Origin: Adiantum capillus-veneris
Taxonomy: Eukaryota > Streptophyta > Polypodiopsida > Polypodiales > Pteridaceae
Length of the DNA: 64,000 nt
NCBI GenBank assembly: GCA_014529385.2
Contig: CM043959.1
Coordinates: 53,639,253-53,703,252 of the forward strand
Reading direction: 5' to 3'
Shown: positions 31,507 through 41,664 of the stretch, in pieces
Numbering within the stretch: position 1 is the stretch's first letter
Layout: the number at the start of each line of letters is the position of its first letter
Notes under the pieces: generated by a model
What the model saw: the letters and a program-made list of their open reading frames with translations, nothing else
Databases searched by the model: none
Told to the model about the DNA's origin: nothing
Translations under genes and position numbers: made by a program

Positions 31507-31820
31507 AGCCCCAAAAGCAATCAGTTCAAAAGCACTTTCACCCAAAAGCTTTTGGTCCGTACATCCTGCCACGTGGCACCTGCAGCGCAAATCGCGAAAA
31601 TTCCTTACGGCCTTGCCATGTCAGCATCCGTACGATCTGCCACGTCAGCATGTCAACGCATTTTATGGAAATCCTTTTCAAGATTCAAGCTTCCGTCTTT
31701 TAGGGTTTCGGACCCCATTGTCGATGCTTCATAAGTTCTTCAAGTCAGTCCGTGCAGTTTCTCTTGTCCACTTGGTTATTTCTTTGTGAGATGGTCATGC
31801 CACGTCATCACTTTGTGACA
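31507..31820 (-). repeat. Truncated 3' LTR of E
   Basis: Matches 34861-35230 (GCCCCAAAAGCAATCAGTTC to CGTCATCACTTTGTGACA) and is cut at 31507. The element-sense start TGTCACAAAG is at 31820. Confidence 0.85.
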
Positions 31821-32536
31821 TACCTCCCTCTTGAAAGAATTGTAATGGCCCTCGATTATGCTTGCAAAATCAGACATAAGCCTTAAACCAGTTCAATAGA
31901 CACGGACTCTTATGTACCGACGCACTAGACGACACAAATCCAGCACTTGCACAAAGAGAACAATCACTGAACATAAAATCACATTCATACAAATCACATA
32001 GAATCCAGGATCATGATTCCTGGCAACGTGTTTAGCAATCACATCTAGATCCACACCGGACCTCATTGATGTCGGATTAACTAATTCTTATTGCGATCAT
32101 GGCCATAGAATCTCAAGATCGAAATGATGTAATGCTGTAGTCATTTCGTCTTTCAAACTTGCACTCAACACAATCACATGAGTGAGCATACATAAATCAA
32201 ATTCATTTTAGGGAATTCCCATGTCAAAGTACTTCTTTCATAAAGTCATCCAATAGAATACTGTCAGCCCATCAATATCCCTGAAATCCAAAGGAAAATC
32301 AGTGACTTTATTTCACATGGGTAACCTGTGTGTCTCTCTCTCTCTCTCTAAACATGGTCTCTCTCCCCCTCTTGTGCAGTCCCGTGTCTACCAAATTCTA
32401 CCCTGTTGATCTTCGGGATCTCTCGGAATAGTCCAACTTAGATTGAAAGCCTCAAGGTAAAATTCCAATATTTGAGGAGTATCTGCTAGGTCCTCCTCCG
32501 CCATCCACTTCGCATTCAATGCCGGGTAGTTCTTGA

Positions 32537-33100
32537 CTAAGAACCATTGTTCACTTTACCTTTCTCTTTCCTTCCCTTGTGAGCCAGTATCTGTTCCGGA
32601 ATGAGAATCTCCTTGCTCTCTTCTACTTCAAGTTGCTCCTCAGGCTCCTTGTCGACTGACACCTCACCCTTGAAAGGTTTCAAGAGACTCACATGAAAAG
32701 CATTGTGAATCTTCCAAGTATCTGGCAACTTCAGTTTGAAGGATACATCATTTATCTTCTCTTGAATTTGGAAAGGGCCATAGTACCGCATTCTTAGCTT
32801 CGAAAAAAAGCCGCTCCTTTCCCTTTTGTTTCCTTAGGCGTGCCTTCTCAAGCCGTAAGAGCACCCAATTATCTTCCTTCAACTGCAAGTCTCATCGATG
32901 TCTATCAGCTGCCTTCTTATGCCGTGCATGAGACTTCTCAAGAGCCTTGCGAACCTTGGCAAAAGCAGTGTTCAAATCTCTCGTATATTGATCCGCTTAA
33001 AAAATCTTATCCTTTTTTTGGGGAATTCTCTGATGTACCAACTGATTCTCTTTTCCTTTTTTTTTCCTTGTGTCCTCGGACCTGTGGGTAGCTTCGCTAG
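32537..33100 (-). pseudogene. Integrase C-terminal region of E
   Basis: Minus frame 32791-32537 reads [40 protein letters not shown] and EILIPEQILAHKGRKEKG, the integrase C-terminal domain and chromodomain linker. Upstream scraps at 32800-33000 resemble the linker of element C at 43600-43700 (basic, LKEDNWVLLRLEKARLRKQK). The catalytic core is missing. Confidence 0.75.
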
Positions 33101-33399
33101 CTTCCCGTGTCCATTGGCACGTGAGTTTGAATCATCAGAACCTTGAGACGCACTATCATCTGATGCCCTTTCTCCAGTATCCCTTGATGAACTTGCATCT
33201 GGTTCCCTTAGTTTGTCGGAACCTTTGGATGTGCTACCATCTGTTTTTTTTCTCCAGAATCTTGTGATGAGTTGTTATCCCTTGATTCATTCTTTTCACT
33301 GGCAGACTCTTGCCTTGTTGAGGTGGATACTATGTTGTCCAAGGATAAGTCAATTAGTCGGCATGCGTTCCAAATCGTTGCTTATCATGTCCCATGAGT

Positions 33400-34368
33400 C
33401 TCTGAACGGAGTTAGATGTTTGGTTCAAACAACAGTCTCGAATCTCCTTTGGCAAACCACGACAAAACCGCTCAATGTGATTTCTCTGGCAAATAAGTTT
33501 CCCGAAAGCTCTGGCAGTAGTCATCCAATGTATCTCTCTTAGTCATTCTCAAGTGATGCCAAGCCATGATGACATCTCTTTCATATTCATATGATATCCA
33601 AGTTGACGTGAAAATTTTTCTTGAATTTTAACCACGTCGCAGGTGTTTCTGTGCGTAATAGAGTAGACCCCCATGTCTATGTAGTTCCCTTTAAGTAAGA
33701 TGTCGCCTTTTGCACCTTGGAATAGTCTGTGAACCGATCTCCAGAGAAGGCGACGTCAAAGTGTTGTACAAACTCAAGGGCTCGATGGGTGTCTTGGTAG
33801 CCTGAGAACGTCTCAAACCTGACGGCTTGACTCCCTTCCTTGAACTCCTTGGTCTTCTTAATCATCTAGTCACTGTTGGAAAGGATGAGCTCTCTTCCTC
33901 TGAACTGCTAGATGGCACTTCCGTGCTGTCTAGACTTTCTAAAAAATCTGCTTTTCTTGCTTTTTCTTCCGAGCTTGGCTGCTGATCTGTAACTCTGTAG
34001 CTTATCTTCTAGTGGTCCTCTGGTTCATCTTCTTTTCACTAGTTCTGTCCAGTCCTTTCTGCGAGTACATGTTTTGCTTTTTTTTTTGGGCACTCGTTTG
34101 TCCTTTTAGCTGGCCAATCTCGAGTAAATCTCATCAATCAAGAATTCTTCAGGTATTTTGCAAACCTTGGGTCTCTGGAGTACTTGATCAATCTTTTCAC
34201 ACATGTATGAACCTGCAGTTGATGTTTGTACTCCGCTCTGACAAACTTTTCCGCCAAGAATTTGTCCAAATCTTCATTCTTTTCTTCAGTTTTCGTACCG
34301 GATTTCATCTTTTCTTTGCTTGCCCACCGAGAGGTGTTATCTCTCTCAGATTCTCCGCAAAAACCCAT
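33400..34368 (-). pseudogene. gag: gag of E (fragmented)
   Basis: The N-terminal part 34368-34138 (ATG: MGFCGESERDNTSRWASKEK then a Lys/Glu-rich helix and RFAKYLKNS) recalls the gag of C (KDTKFAKYMSE). The capsid-like part 33865-33677 reads VRFETFSGYQDTHRALEFVQ and DVAFSGDRFTDYSKVQKATSYL. Further minus-strand scraps to about 33400 continue in shifting frames. Interrupted throughout. Confidence 0.65.
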
Positions 34369-34569
34369 GTGTAATCTGGGGTTCTTTATGGCTTATGCCC
34401 TTTAAGACAGAGCGATGAAGATAGGAGTGCGGCCGATGCGCGATGAAGAAAGGGTGGGAGTGGCTAATAAGACCGGGATCGGGGCACGAAGATTCTCTCG
34501 CAAAAAACGTGTGTTCAAAAAGGATTGGATCCTCCGTAGAAGAAGAATCTTTTTGAGCTCTAATACCAA

Positions 34570-35230
34570 TGTAACAGGCTTGGACACTCCAAGCGAGAAA
34601 TCAATAGCAACACACGAACATAAACTTCAAAATCACTGAACTTTAATAGAGGGAGAGAGAGAGAGTCGACGCGGCCCGACGTAGTTCCGTGCAGAGGTAT
34701 TGGCCCCAAAGTTTGGCGCCCCTTTCAGTATTTCCTTATCATTAATCATTGCAAAGTACAACTCTCGAGGGACCTCGGCTCTCAGACTTTGCGTCCAGAT
34801 GCTCTACAGAGTGAGGCCCCAAGGGCTCTTATAAACAGTACATGGGATGCCCAAAAGCAGAGCCCCAAAAGCAATCAGTTCAAAAGCACTTTCACCCAAA
34901 ATCTCTGGTCCCCAAAAGCTAGCGCTGGAGATTCCCAAAAGCTGCCAGCATAATTTGCCGAAAATCCATATAGCTTGCCACATGGCACCTACAACACAAA
35001 TCGCGAAAATTCCGTATGGCCTTGCCATGTCAACATCCGTACGATCTGCCATGTCAGCATGTCAACGCATTTTATGGAAATCCCTTTCAGGGTTCAAGCT
35101 TCTGTCTTTTAGGGTTTGGGCCTCCATGGCCGGTTGCTTCATAAGTTCTTCAAGTTAGTCCGTTCAGTTTCTCTTGTCCACTCGGCCATTTCTGTGCCAG
35201 ATGGTCATGCCACGTCATCACTTTGTGACA
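34570..35230 (-). repeat. 5' LTR of E
   Basis: 661 bp; plus orientation TGTAACAGGCTTGGACACTCC ... CATCACTTTGTGACA. Contains a short GA run (34648-34663), the conserved GGCGCC block at 34702-34737 and one TTTTAGGGTTT unit at 35107. Confidence 0.85.
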
Positions 35231-35325
35231 ACTGTCGCCGCGGTAACTCCTCAAGACGAGGCACCTCCGAGGCTGATTTGATGCACCATTGGATCCCCTT
35301 CTCGATGTGGGATTCGGATGGCCAC
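35231..35325 (-). promoter_or_regulatory. snRNA-type upstream element block, copy 2
   Basis: 95 bp wedged between two LTR ends, matching 17540-17636. The minus strand at 35303-35313 reads ATCCCACATCG, again an exact RTCCCACATCG. Its conservation outside any gene at two sites suggests a mobile or selected block; function unproven. Confidence 0.45.
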
Positions 35326-35670
35326 TGTAACAAGCTTGGACACTCCAAGTCAAGAATCTATCATGACAGCACCAAGTAACCACTTCAAAACAGTTCACAG
35401 TTCACAATTGATTCAACACTGGCCCGACGGAGTTCCCGTGCCTAGAGATATTGGCCCCAAAGACTGGCGCCCCTTTCAATATTTCTTTTTGTATTAATCT
35501 GAGTACAAAGTACAAGAGTGCGGGCAGGCTCTCACACTCAGACTTTGCGTCCAGATGCTCTGAGTTGTGAGAGGCCTGCTCACATATTTAAAGTTACAAG
35601 GGTTGCTAAAAGCAGAGCTCCAAAAGCTGAAATCAAAAGCTTCAAGTATAAGCGTTGAAAATAAAGCAAA
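35326..35670 (-). repeat. Truncated LTR of family C (C')
   Basis: TGTAACAAGCTTGGACACTCC to about 35670. It is closer to the LTR at 47934-48206 than to the neighbouring LTR at 35671. It carries the GGCGCC block at 35452-35488. It is cut where the next LTR begins, giving two head-to-tail LTRs. Confidence 0.8.
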
Positions 35671-36033
35671 TGTAACAGACTTGGACACTCCAAGTCAAGA
35701 ATCAACCGCGACAGCACCAAATCACCACTTCAAAACAATTCACAGATCACAATAGATTTGCAATGGCCCGACGGAGTTCCGTGCCTAAAGATATTGGCCC
35801 CAAAGACTGGCGCCCCTTTCGGTATTTCTTTTTATATTAATCAGATCAAAGTACAAGAGTGTGGCTAGGGTTTCACTCTCAGACTCGGCGTCCAGATGCT
35901 CTGAGAAGTGAATCCCTCTCCACATATTTAAAAGTACAAGGGATGCCCAAAAGCTTTTAAAAATAGAAAGCATCAGTTCTCTCTCTCTCTCTCTCTCTCT
36001 TAGAGAGTATCCTTTTTTTTATAAAAAAAGCAG

Positions 36034-36104
<71 letters not shown>
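36034..36104. repeat. (CT)n microsatellite, ~71 bp
   Basis: Uninterrupted TC/CT dinucleotides within the C LTR. Confidence 0.97.
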
Positions 36105-36108
<4 letters not shown>

Positions 36109-36209
36109 GCATGGAGCCCAAAAAGCAACGCCCAATAGCTATCAACGCAATTTGCGGCGCAAATTCCGGGAATCCGTATGGCCCTGCCACGTGGCACCCT
36201 CGGCAATTT

Positions 36210-36440
36210 TTAGGGTTTCTGAATTAGGGTTTCAGCCTGAAATTAGGGTTTGTTGCAAATTAGGGTTTTTGGCAGATTTTAGGGTTTGCAGGAATTCTAG
36301 GGTTTCAGCCAGAAATTAGGGTTTCTGCTGTCCGCCACGTCATCACTTTGTGACAGCAAAAGTTCTTCCTCTCTCTTTCTTTCAATAAATAAAGCAGAGA
36401 GGCTTTCTCTTTCTCTCTCTCTTGCTAAAATAAAGCAAAG

Positions 36441-36495
<55 letters not shown>

Positions 36496-36716
36496 ATTTG
36501 CGTAGAAAAAGCAACGCCAAAAAGCTGCCCAGCTTTTCGTGAATCACGTTGATGTCCAACAAATCAAGGTTAGGGTTAGGGCAGAATTAGGGTTTCTGAT
36601 TTTAGGGTTGGGGTTTCAACACAATTAGGGTTTCTGGTTTTAGGGTTAGGGTTTCAACAAAATTAGGGTTTTTGGTTTCAGGGTTAGGGTTTCAGCAGAA
36701 TTAGGGTTTTTAGCAG
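36210..36716. repeat. Telomere-like / telo-box array in the C LTR
   Basis: At least 15 TAGGGTT(T) units, mostly as ATTAGGGTTTC, at spacings of about 10-25 bp and split in two halves by a CT-rich segment. In element sense they are AAACCCTAAT, the plant telo-box core. GGTTAGGGTTAGGG-like doublets occur at 36569 and 36639. Confidence 0.9.
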
Positions 36717-36737
36717 CCACGTCATCACTTTGTGACA

Positions 36738-37079
36738 TACCTCCCTCTTGAAAGCATTGTAATCGCCCTCCATTACGCTTGCAAAACAGACAGAGGCCAT
36801 AAACCGTCTTAGCAGACATTGACTGTTAGTACCTACGTAGTAGGAACACACATCTAGCACATGTACCAATCGACAGTCACATCACACCAGATCACAGGAC
36901 ATCACTAGTGATCACAGGACATCACATGACATTTAACATTCATTCGGATCTTAGACCATGATTTATCGGCAATGTAGTTAGCAATCGCATCTAGATCCAG
37001 TCGGGACCTCATCGATGCCCGATTGACTAACCTCTATTGCAACCATGTCTACTCGAGATCAATTAGACCGAAATGCTGT
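36738..37079 (-). other. 3' untranslated stretch of element C
   Basis: Polypurine tract (rc TACCTCCCTCTTGAAAG) at 36738-36754, then non-coding sequence resembling the stretch 31821-32150 of element E. Ends at GCTGT, the B target site. Confidence 0.7.
37075..37079. repeat. Target-site duplication of B, left (GCTGT)
   Basis: Matches 42919-42923. Confidence 0.92.
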
Positions 37080-38355
37080 TGTCACGTGACACATCCCAAC
37101 CCTATGTGTCCTTGGACAAGCTACACCATAACAAGGTTTCCGTCAAGTCCAGTCAAGTTAGATTAGAAGTGATTTGGCACTTTTGTGAGTCTATTCGTAG
37201 ACCGTGCATGCCCAGTCACTTAGAGTAGATGCATATCCTCTGGTTGCATAAGCATAAGCATAAGCATAAGCATTTCCATCAGATTCCATCAGAGTCAGTT
37301 TGGGGATTTTTCAAGTGACTTTAGCCTATTTTTCCCTATATTTAACATTTTTCACTTATTTATTAAGTGACTTTTGTTAGGTACTCAGTAGGGCAAATTG
37401 GGTAAGTTAATATATAAGCAAACCCAAGTTAGCACAAATTGGCAGATGAGCAAAGACACAACAAGCTTCCCCAAGCAACAGGTGTCCCACCCTCTCTAAG
37501 CAAGACCCTCTCCAATCCCTTGGCAAGGCCACTCCACCTAGAACCAGCGTTTTCATCATAGCTTGCCTTTCCCTCTCTAGGCGCTTTCCAGAATCTTCCA
37601 TCGCCCTCCAAGGTCCACACTTGCCCGGCGTTTTACTCTCAACTGGCAGCAGCCCTCAGGTTTTACTAACGCTAGCCTTGTTGGACATTCAGCAGCAATT
37701 TCAGCCATTAAAAACGCCATTTAACCTGCAGCCCAATCAGCGTTTTTAACATCAGATCAGCCCCTACAGAAACGCAGCAATACTCAGCATTCAGCCTACA
37801 GTAAAATCAGCGTTTTGCCCTCAGCAATTCCGCCATTGAAACACAGCAGATATTGAGTGTTTCAGCCGGCATCAGTTCCTCCAAAACGCAGCATAAAGAG
37901 CTTGAAGACCAGCATTTTTCATCATCAATTCAGCCCCGACAAAAGCAGTCATTTTCAGCCATGAACCCATCAAGAAACAGTCATTTTCAGCCACCAAGAA
38001 GATCACAGATTCCAGCCTAAGTCGCCGTCGTCATCACCGTCGTCGTCATCGGCACCGTCCCATTGCATCAGTCCATTGCATACGCATTGTACACCTTGTG
38101 CAATCAAAGTAGACCACTCTCGCCGACGAGAGTGGGGCTCTCGGAGGAGGGTTTTACAACCTCTCGGTGTCGTATCTCTTCTCTCTCCTTCTCTCAGTCT
38201 CATTCACTTGCACGCACAATATCCACTCACTTGTTCGTGATCACAGCACTCTACAAGACGGAAGGCTCTCTCCTTCCCTAAGAACTAAAAGGAACCTTGA
38301 GCAATAAAGATCACAAATCTTGAGAAAAACAACGTTCATTCCGCTGCACCTTACA
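37080..38355 (+). repeat. 5' LTR of B
   Basis: 1276 bp, TGTCACGTG...CTTACA. Contains the hairpin at 37189-37202, a GCATAA repeat (one or two units longer than in the partner), the TATA box TATATAAG at 37411-37418 and AATAAA at 38303-38308. Confidence 0.92.
37411..37418 (+). promoter_or_regulatory. TATA box of the B LTR
   Basis: TATATAAG, conserved at 41990-41997 in the 3' LTR and, reversed, in both blocks of the B2 3' LTR. Likely start of U3-driven transcription. Confidence 0.6.
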
Positions 38356-38809
38356 TTGGTATCAGAGCTTTGGAAGTGTTCTGCATTACTCAAGGAAAGA
38401 ACCACAAGAATTTTTTTGCTTGTTGAGGCCGCACGAACCCAAGTTTACTTGGGTGTGGCGATTCCTAATCGTGTTTTATTGAAGAGTGACAGGAATCCCA
38501 AGAAAGAAGGGCTTGTCCAACCTCCCCTTGTGTCTCTTTTCACTCATTGAGAGCGGACCGTGCACTTAGCGGCCGGCCAATCGACGTGAGGTGGGAAAAA
38601 CCAACCTTGGTGTGAGCGCAAGGCCGCCAAGGGCTGCGCCCGCAGAAAAGGGTAGAACTCGGGTGAAGAGAAGATCCTTCTCCAACGCGATTTGCAAGTG
38701 AAAGAAACCCTCAAGAACCTCAAGATCCTCAAGAATTCAAGTACTCAAGAACCTCAAGACCCTCAAGAACCAAGTTCCTCGTGAACTTAAGAACCAAAGA
38801 TTCTAGTGC

Positions 38810-40542
38810 ATGGTCGTCACCCGAAGCGGCATGGATACTTTGCATTTCGGTGATGAGCATGAGAGAGGCGACGAAGGATTCTTTCCACCAGGAGATTTTT
38901 CCAACCCTCCCCCTTCGCCATCTACGCCACGAGTTGTCCTCACTCCTATGGAGTTGATGGTCAAGTCGATGTTGGACATGATGACACAACAACAAGAAAC
39001 GAATCGAGTTGCATTGGCACAACTCGCAAGCAAAGCAGAAGAACAAGCAGTAAAGGACCGTGCACAAGAAGCCAAGGAACGCGAGCGCGATGAAAGAAAC
39101 GCCACACTTGTTGCAAAACAAGAAGAAAATCGACTTGCTTAGGAACGTGAGCGCATTGCTCTTGCCGCAAAACAAGAAGAACAGCGACTTGCTCTCGAAC
39201 GCGAGCGCGCTGAACGGAAAGAACGCAAAGCAGAAAGGGACGCCGAGCGAGAAGCTCAAAGGGAGATTCGTAATCAAGAATTTATTTTTCAAGTCCTAGC
39301 CTCGAAGACCGAACCACCTAAAGATCGTGGGAGTTCGTCAAGTGGCGCAAGCCACGATGCGGATTCACACAATCCAGTCACAGAGAAGTTGACTTCAATA
39401 AGTATGACGGTAAGATGGATGCTACTGTTATTCATTCTTGGTTGCATCAATTTAAAGCTTATTTTGCGACAGCTATGTACCTTGCCGGTGATGCCATAAA
39501 TTGGTACCAGGCATGGCAAGAGGCACAGCTAGCCGCGCACCTAGAGGCAGCTGACGATTTCACGCCCATCTCTTTTAGTTGGGCTGATTTCCAAGACAAG
39601 CTCAAGGCGCGGTTTATGCCACCTCAGTACCTTGCACGACTGAAGGACGATTGGCGAGTTCTCAAGCAAAACGGTATGCCAGTTATGTCTTTCTCTAATC
39701 GGGTTTTGCAGCTCGGCACTCAACTACGCAAATCGGATAAGAAGCGCAAGGAGGCATTTCTTTACAGATTGGACGAGTATATCAAGTATGATGTCGAGGT
39801 ACTCGATCCACCCAATCTCAACAAAGCGGTAGCAATTGCTCTCGCCCACGAGATGAAGCACAACAAAGGAAAGCCTAAGGAAAACAAGACTTCTCAAGGA
39901 ACTCCGCAAAATTCTCAGAACACACAGAATGGTAAGAACGGAAAGAATGGTAAGAACGGTAATTCTTCTAGCCCTTCTTTCTCTAATTCTTCGGAAAAGA
40001 ATACTAATAATGACTCTAAGGGTAAAGCTAAAGCACCTGCAAAACCTAAGCTAACCCCTGATGAAAAAGCTTCACAAGGAATTATAGGAGGATACATCAC
40101 GGCATAAGAACAAGTGATATATGCTAAAGAAGGTAGATGTTTTCAATGTCACGTCAAGGGGCACATTAAGAAGGCCTGTCCTAAGACAGTCCCACCTAAA
40201 GAACCAAAGGTACCCACAACTACCTCAAACTCTGTCACAACACAACCTGCATCTTCTCAGGACTCTCTCACACACAATGATGAATCTCTCTTGAAGTGTT
40301 ATGTTCATGTAAAAGGACAACGTTTTATCATATTGTTTGATCCAGGCAGTATGCATGATGTGATTAGTCCCCCTCTTGTTGAGAGAGCTCGCCTAGAGGT
40401 TAGTCAGAAATCTCCTCTCGAGGTTTCTGGCTTCGCTCCCGGTATGGACTCTGTCATCACGAAGGAGTGCCTTGATGTGATGTTTACCGTTCAACAAGCT
40501 TCTTTTCGTAGGAAATTTCTGGTTTCTCCTCTCAGGATGTGA
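38810..40542 (+). pseudogene. gag: gag-protease of B
   Basis: ATG 38810 gives MVVTRSGMDTLHFGDEHERG, a proline-rich segment and an Ala/Glu/Arg coiled-coil interrupted by TAG at 39140-39142. After a frameshift reading resumes near 39415 with MDATVIHSWLHQFKAYFATA; compared with B2 a block is missing just after it (the TTKKTGNSKVL part). TAA at 40105 precedes the zinc knuckle CFQCHVKGHIKKAC (40138-40179, CX2CX4HX4C). The protease site is FIILFDPGSMHDVIS. A frameshift near 40542 ends it. Confidence 0.82.
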
Positions 40543-40960
40543 GATGATTTTAGGCATTAAATGGTTTCGTGAACTTGATGCTCACATTAAATTTGGTGCT
40601 AACACGATCACTTTACATTCCGATATTGATTCCCCCCTCATCATTCGTGTTGAGGAGGGCTTGCGTTCTTTGCCTCTCATCTTGCATGTACAGGTAAAGC
40701 GTGAATTATGACGAGGAGCACAAGCGGCATTCATTTATGCTGCTCCAGTTTCCCAGAGCATTCAGGCTCCAGGTAAGTATTCGGAGTTGTTTACGAAATT
40801 TAAACATCTCTTTTTGCAGGATGATCTTCCACCTCGTCTCCCACCGGAGCGGCCGGAGGACCATCGCATCGAGCTTATGGAGGGAGCGCAGCGTGTCAGT
40901 AAGGCTCCCTACCGTTTGAACAAGTCACAGGAGGAAGAGTTAGAGTAACAACTCACGGAG

Positions 40961-41628
40961 TTGGTGGCTAGAGGATTCATACGTCCTAGTGTAAGTCCTT
41001 TTGCTGTCCCTATTTTGTTCGTTCGCAAGAAGGATGGTTTGTCTCGTTTGTGTGTTGATTACAGGGCATTAAACAAGATGACCGTCAAGAACAAGTTTCC
41101 GATGCCTCGCATTGAGTATATCTTGGATAGGCTCAATGGGGCAACGGTTTTTAGCAAGGTCGATCTCAAAAGTGGATACCATCAGGTACGGGTATTCAAA
41201 GGCGACATTTTCAAGACCGCCTTTCGCACCGAGCGAGAGCATATTGTTATGCCTTTTGGATTGACAGGAGCCGTGGGTACGTTCAGTCGTCTCATGGTAG
41301 GTCGTTTCGGCGATATGGTAGGCGTATGTGTGTTCATCTTCTTAGATGATATTCTCATTTTTTCTGCATCGTGGGAACAACATGAATTAGATGTTGAAAG
41401 GGTACTAACTCGTTTGGATGAGTGTGAGTTGTACATTGCAGCTAAGAAGTCTGAATTTTTTCTTATTGAAGTCACTTATTTGGGTTATATCATTTCTACA
41501 GAAGGAGTCAAGCTAGACCCCGCGAAGGTAGAACAGGTTCGTAATTGGGATTTGCCCAAACTGTATATGATGTGCGTTCGTTTCTTGGTTTATGTCAAGC
41601 ATATAGTTCGCACATAGAGAATTTTGCA
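40961..41628 (+). pseudogene. Reverse transcriptase of B, truncated at the deletion
   Basis: The 219-codon frame shows [70 protein letters not shown] and the catalytic [13 protein letters not shown]. The palm is intact by eye. A one-base loss near 41560 shifts the frame in the connection domain, and the coding sequence ends at the internal deletion at 41628. Confidence 0.88.
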
Positions 41629-41664
41629 GCTCGGTACTAGTACCTCACTTTAAAAAGGAGGGGA

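Larger units (their letters stand above)
31507..35230 (-). mobile_element. Element E: internally deleted Ty3/gypsy element
   Basis: Minus-strand element with a 5' LTR at 34570-35230, a primer site (rc GAGCTCTAATACCAA at 34555-34569), gag scraps, integrase C-terminus (32537-32791), a polypurine tract (rc at 31821-31837) and a truncated 3' LTR (31507-31820). Protease, RT, RNase H and the integrase core are not visible between about 33000 and 33400, so most of pol is deleted. It is related to element C: gag, the integrase tail (NDVSFKLKLPDTW) and LTR start (TGTCACAAAGTGATGACG) correspond. Confidence 0.8.
35671..36737 (-). repeat. 3' LTR of C with telomere-like repeat array
   Basis: 1067 bp; plus orientation TGTAACAGACTTGG ... 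CATCACTTTGTGACA. Holds three long CT runs (35977-36000, 36034-36104, 36449-36491), the GGCGCC block (35796-35830) and about 17 TAGGGTT units at 36210-36716. Confidence 0.88.

Noticed and set aside
36000-36206. Open frames of Arg-Glu repeats on the minus strand
   Set aside because: They are translations of the CT/GA microsatellite in the C LTR, not genes.
36210-36716. True telomere or ancient chromosome fusion site
   Set aside because: Units are degenerate and spaced by unrelated sequence inside an LTR, not a continuous TTTAGGG array.
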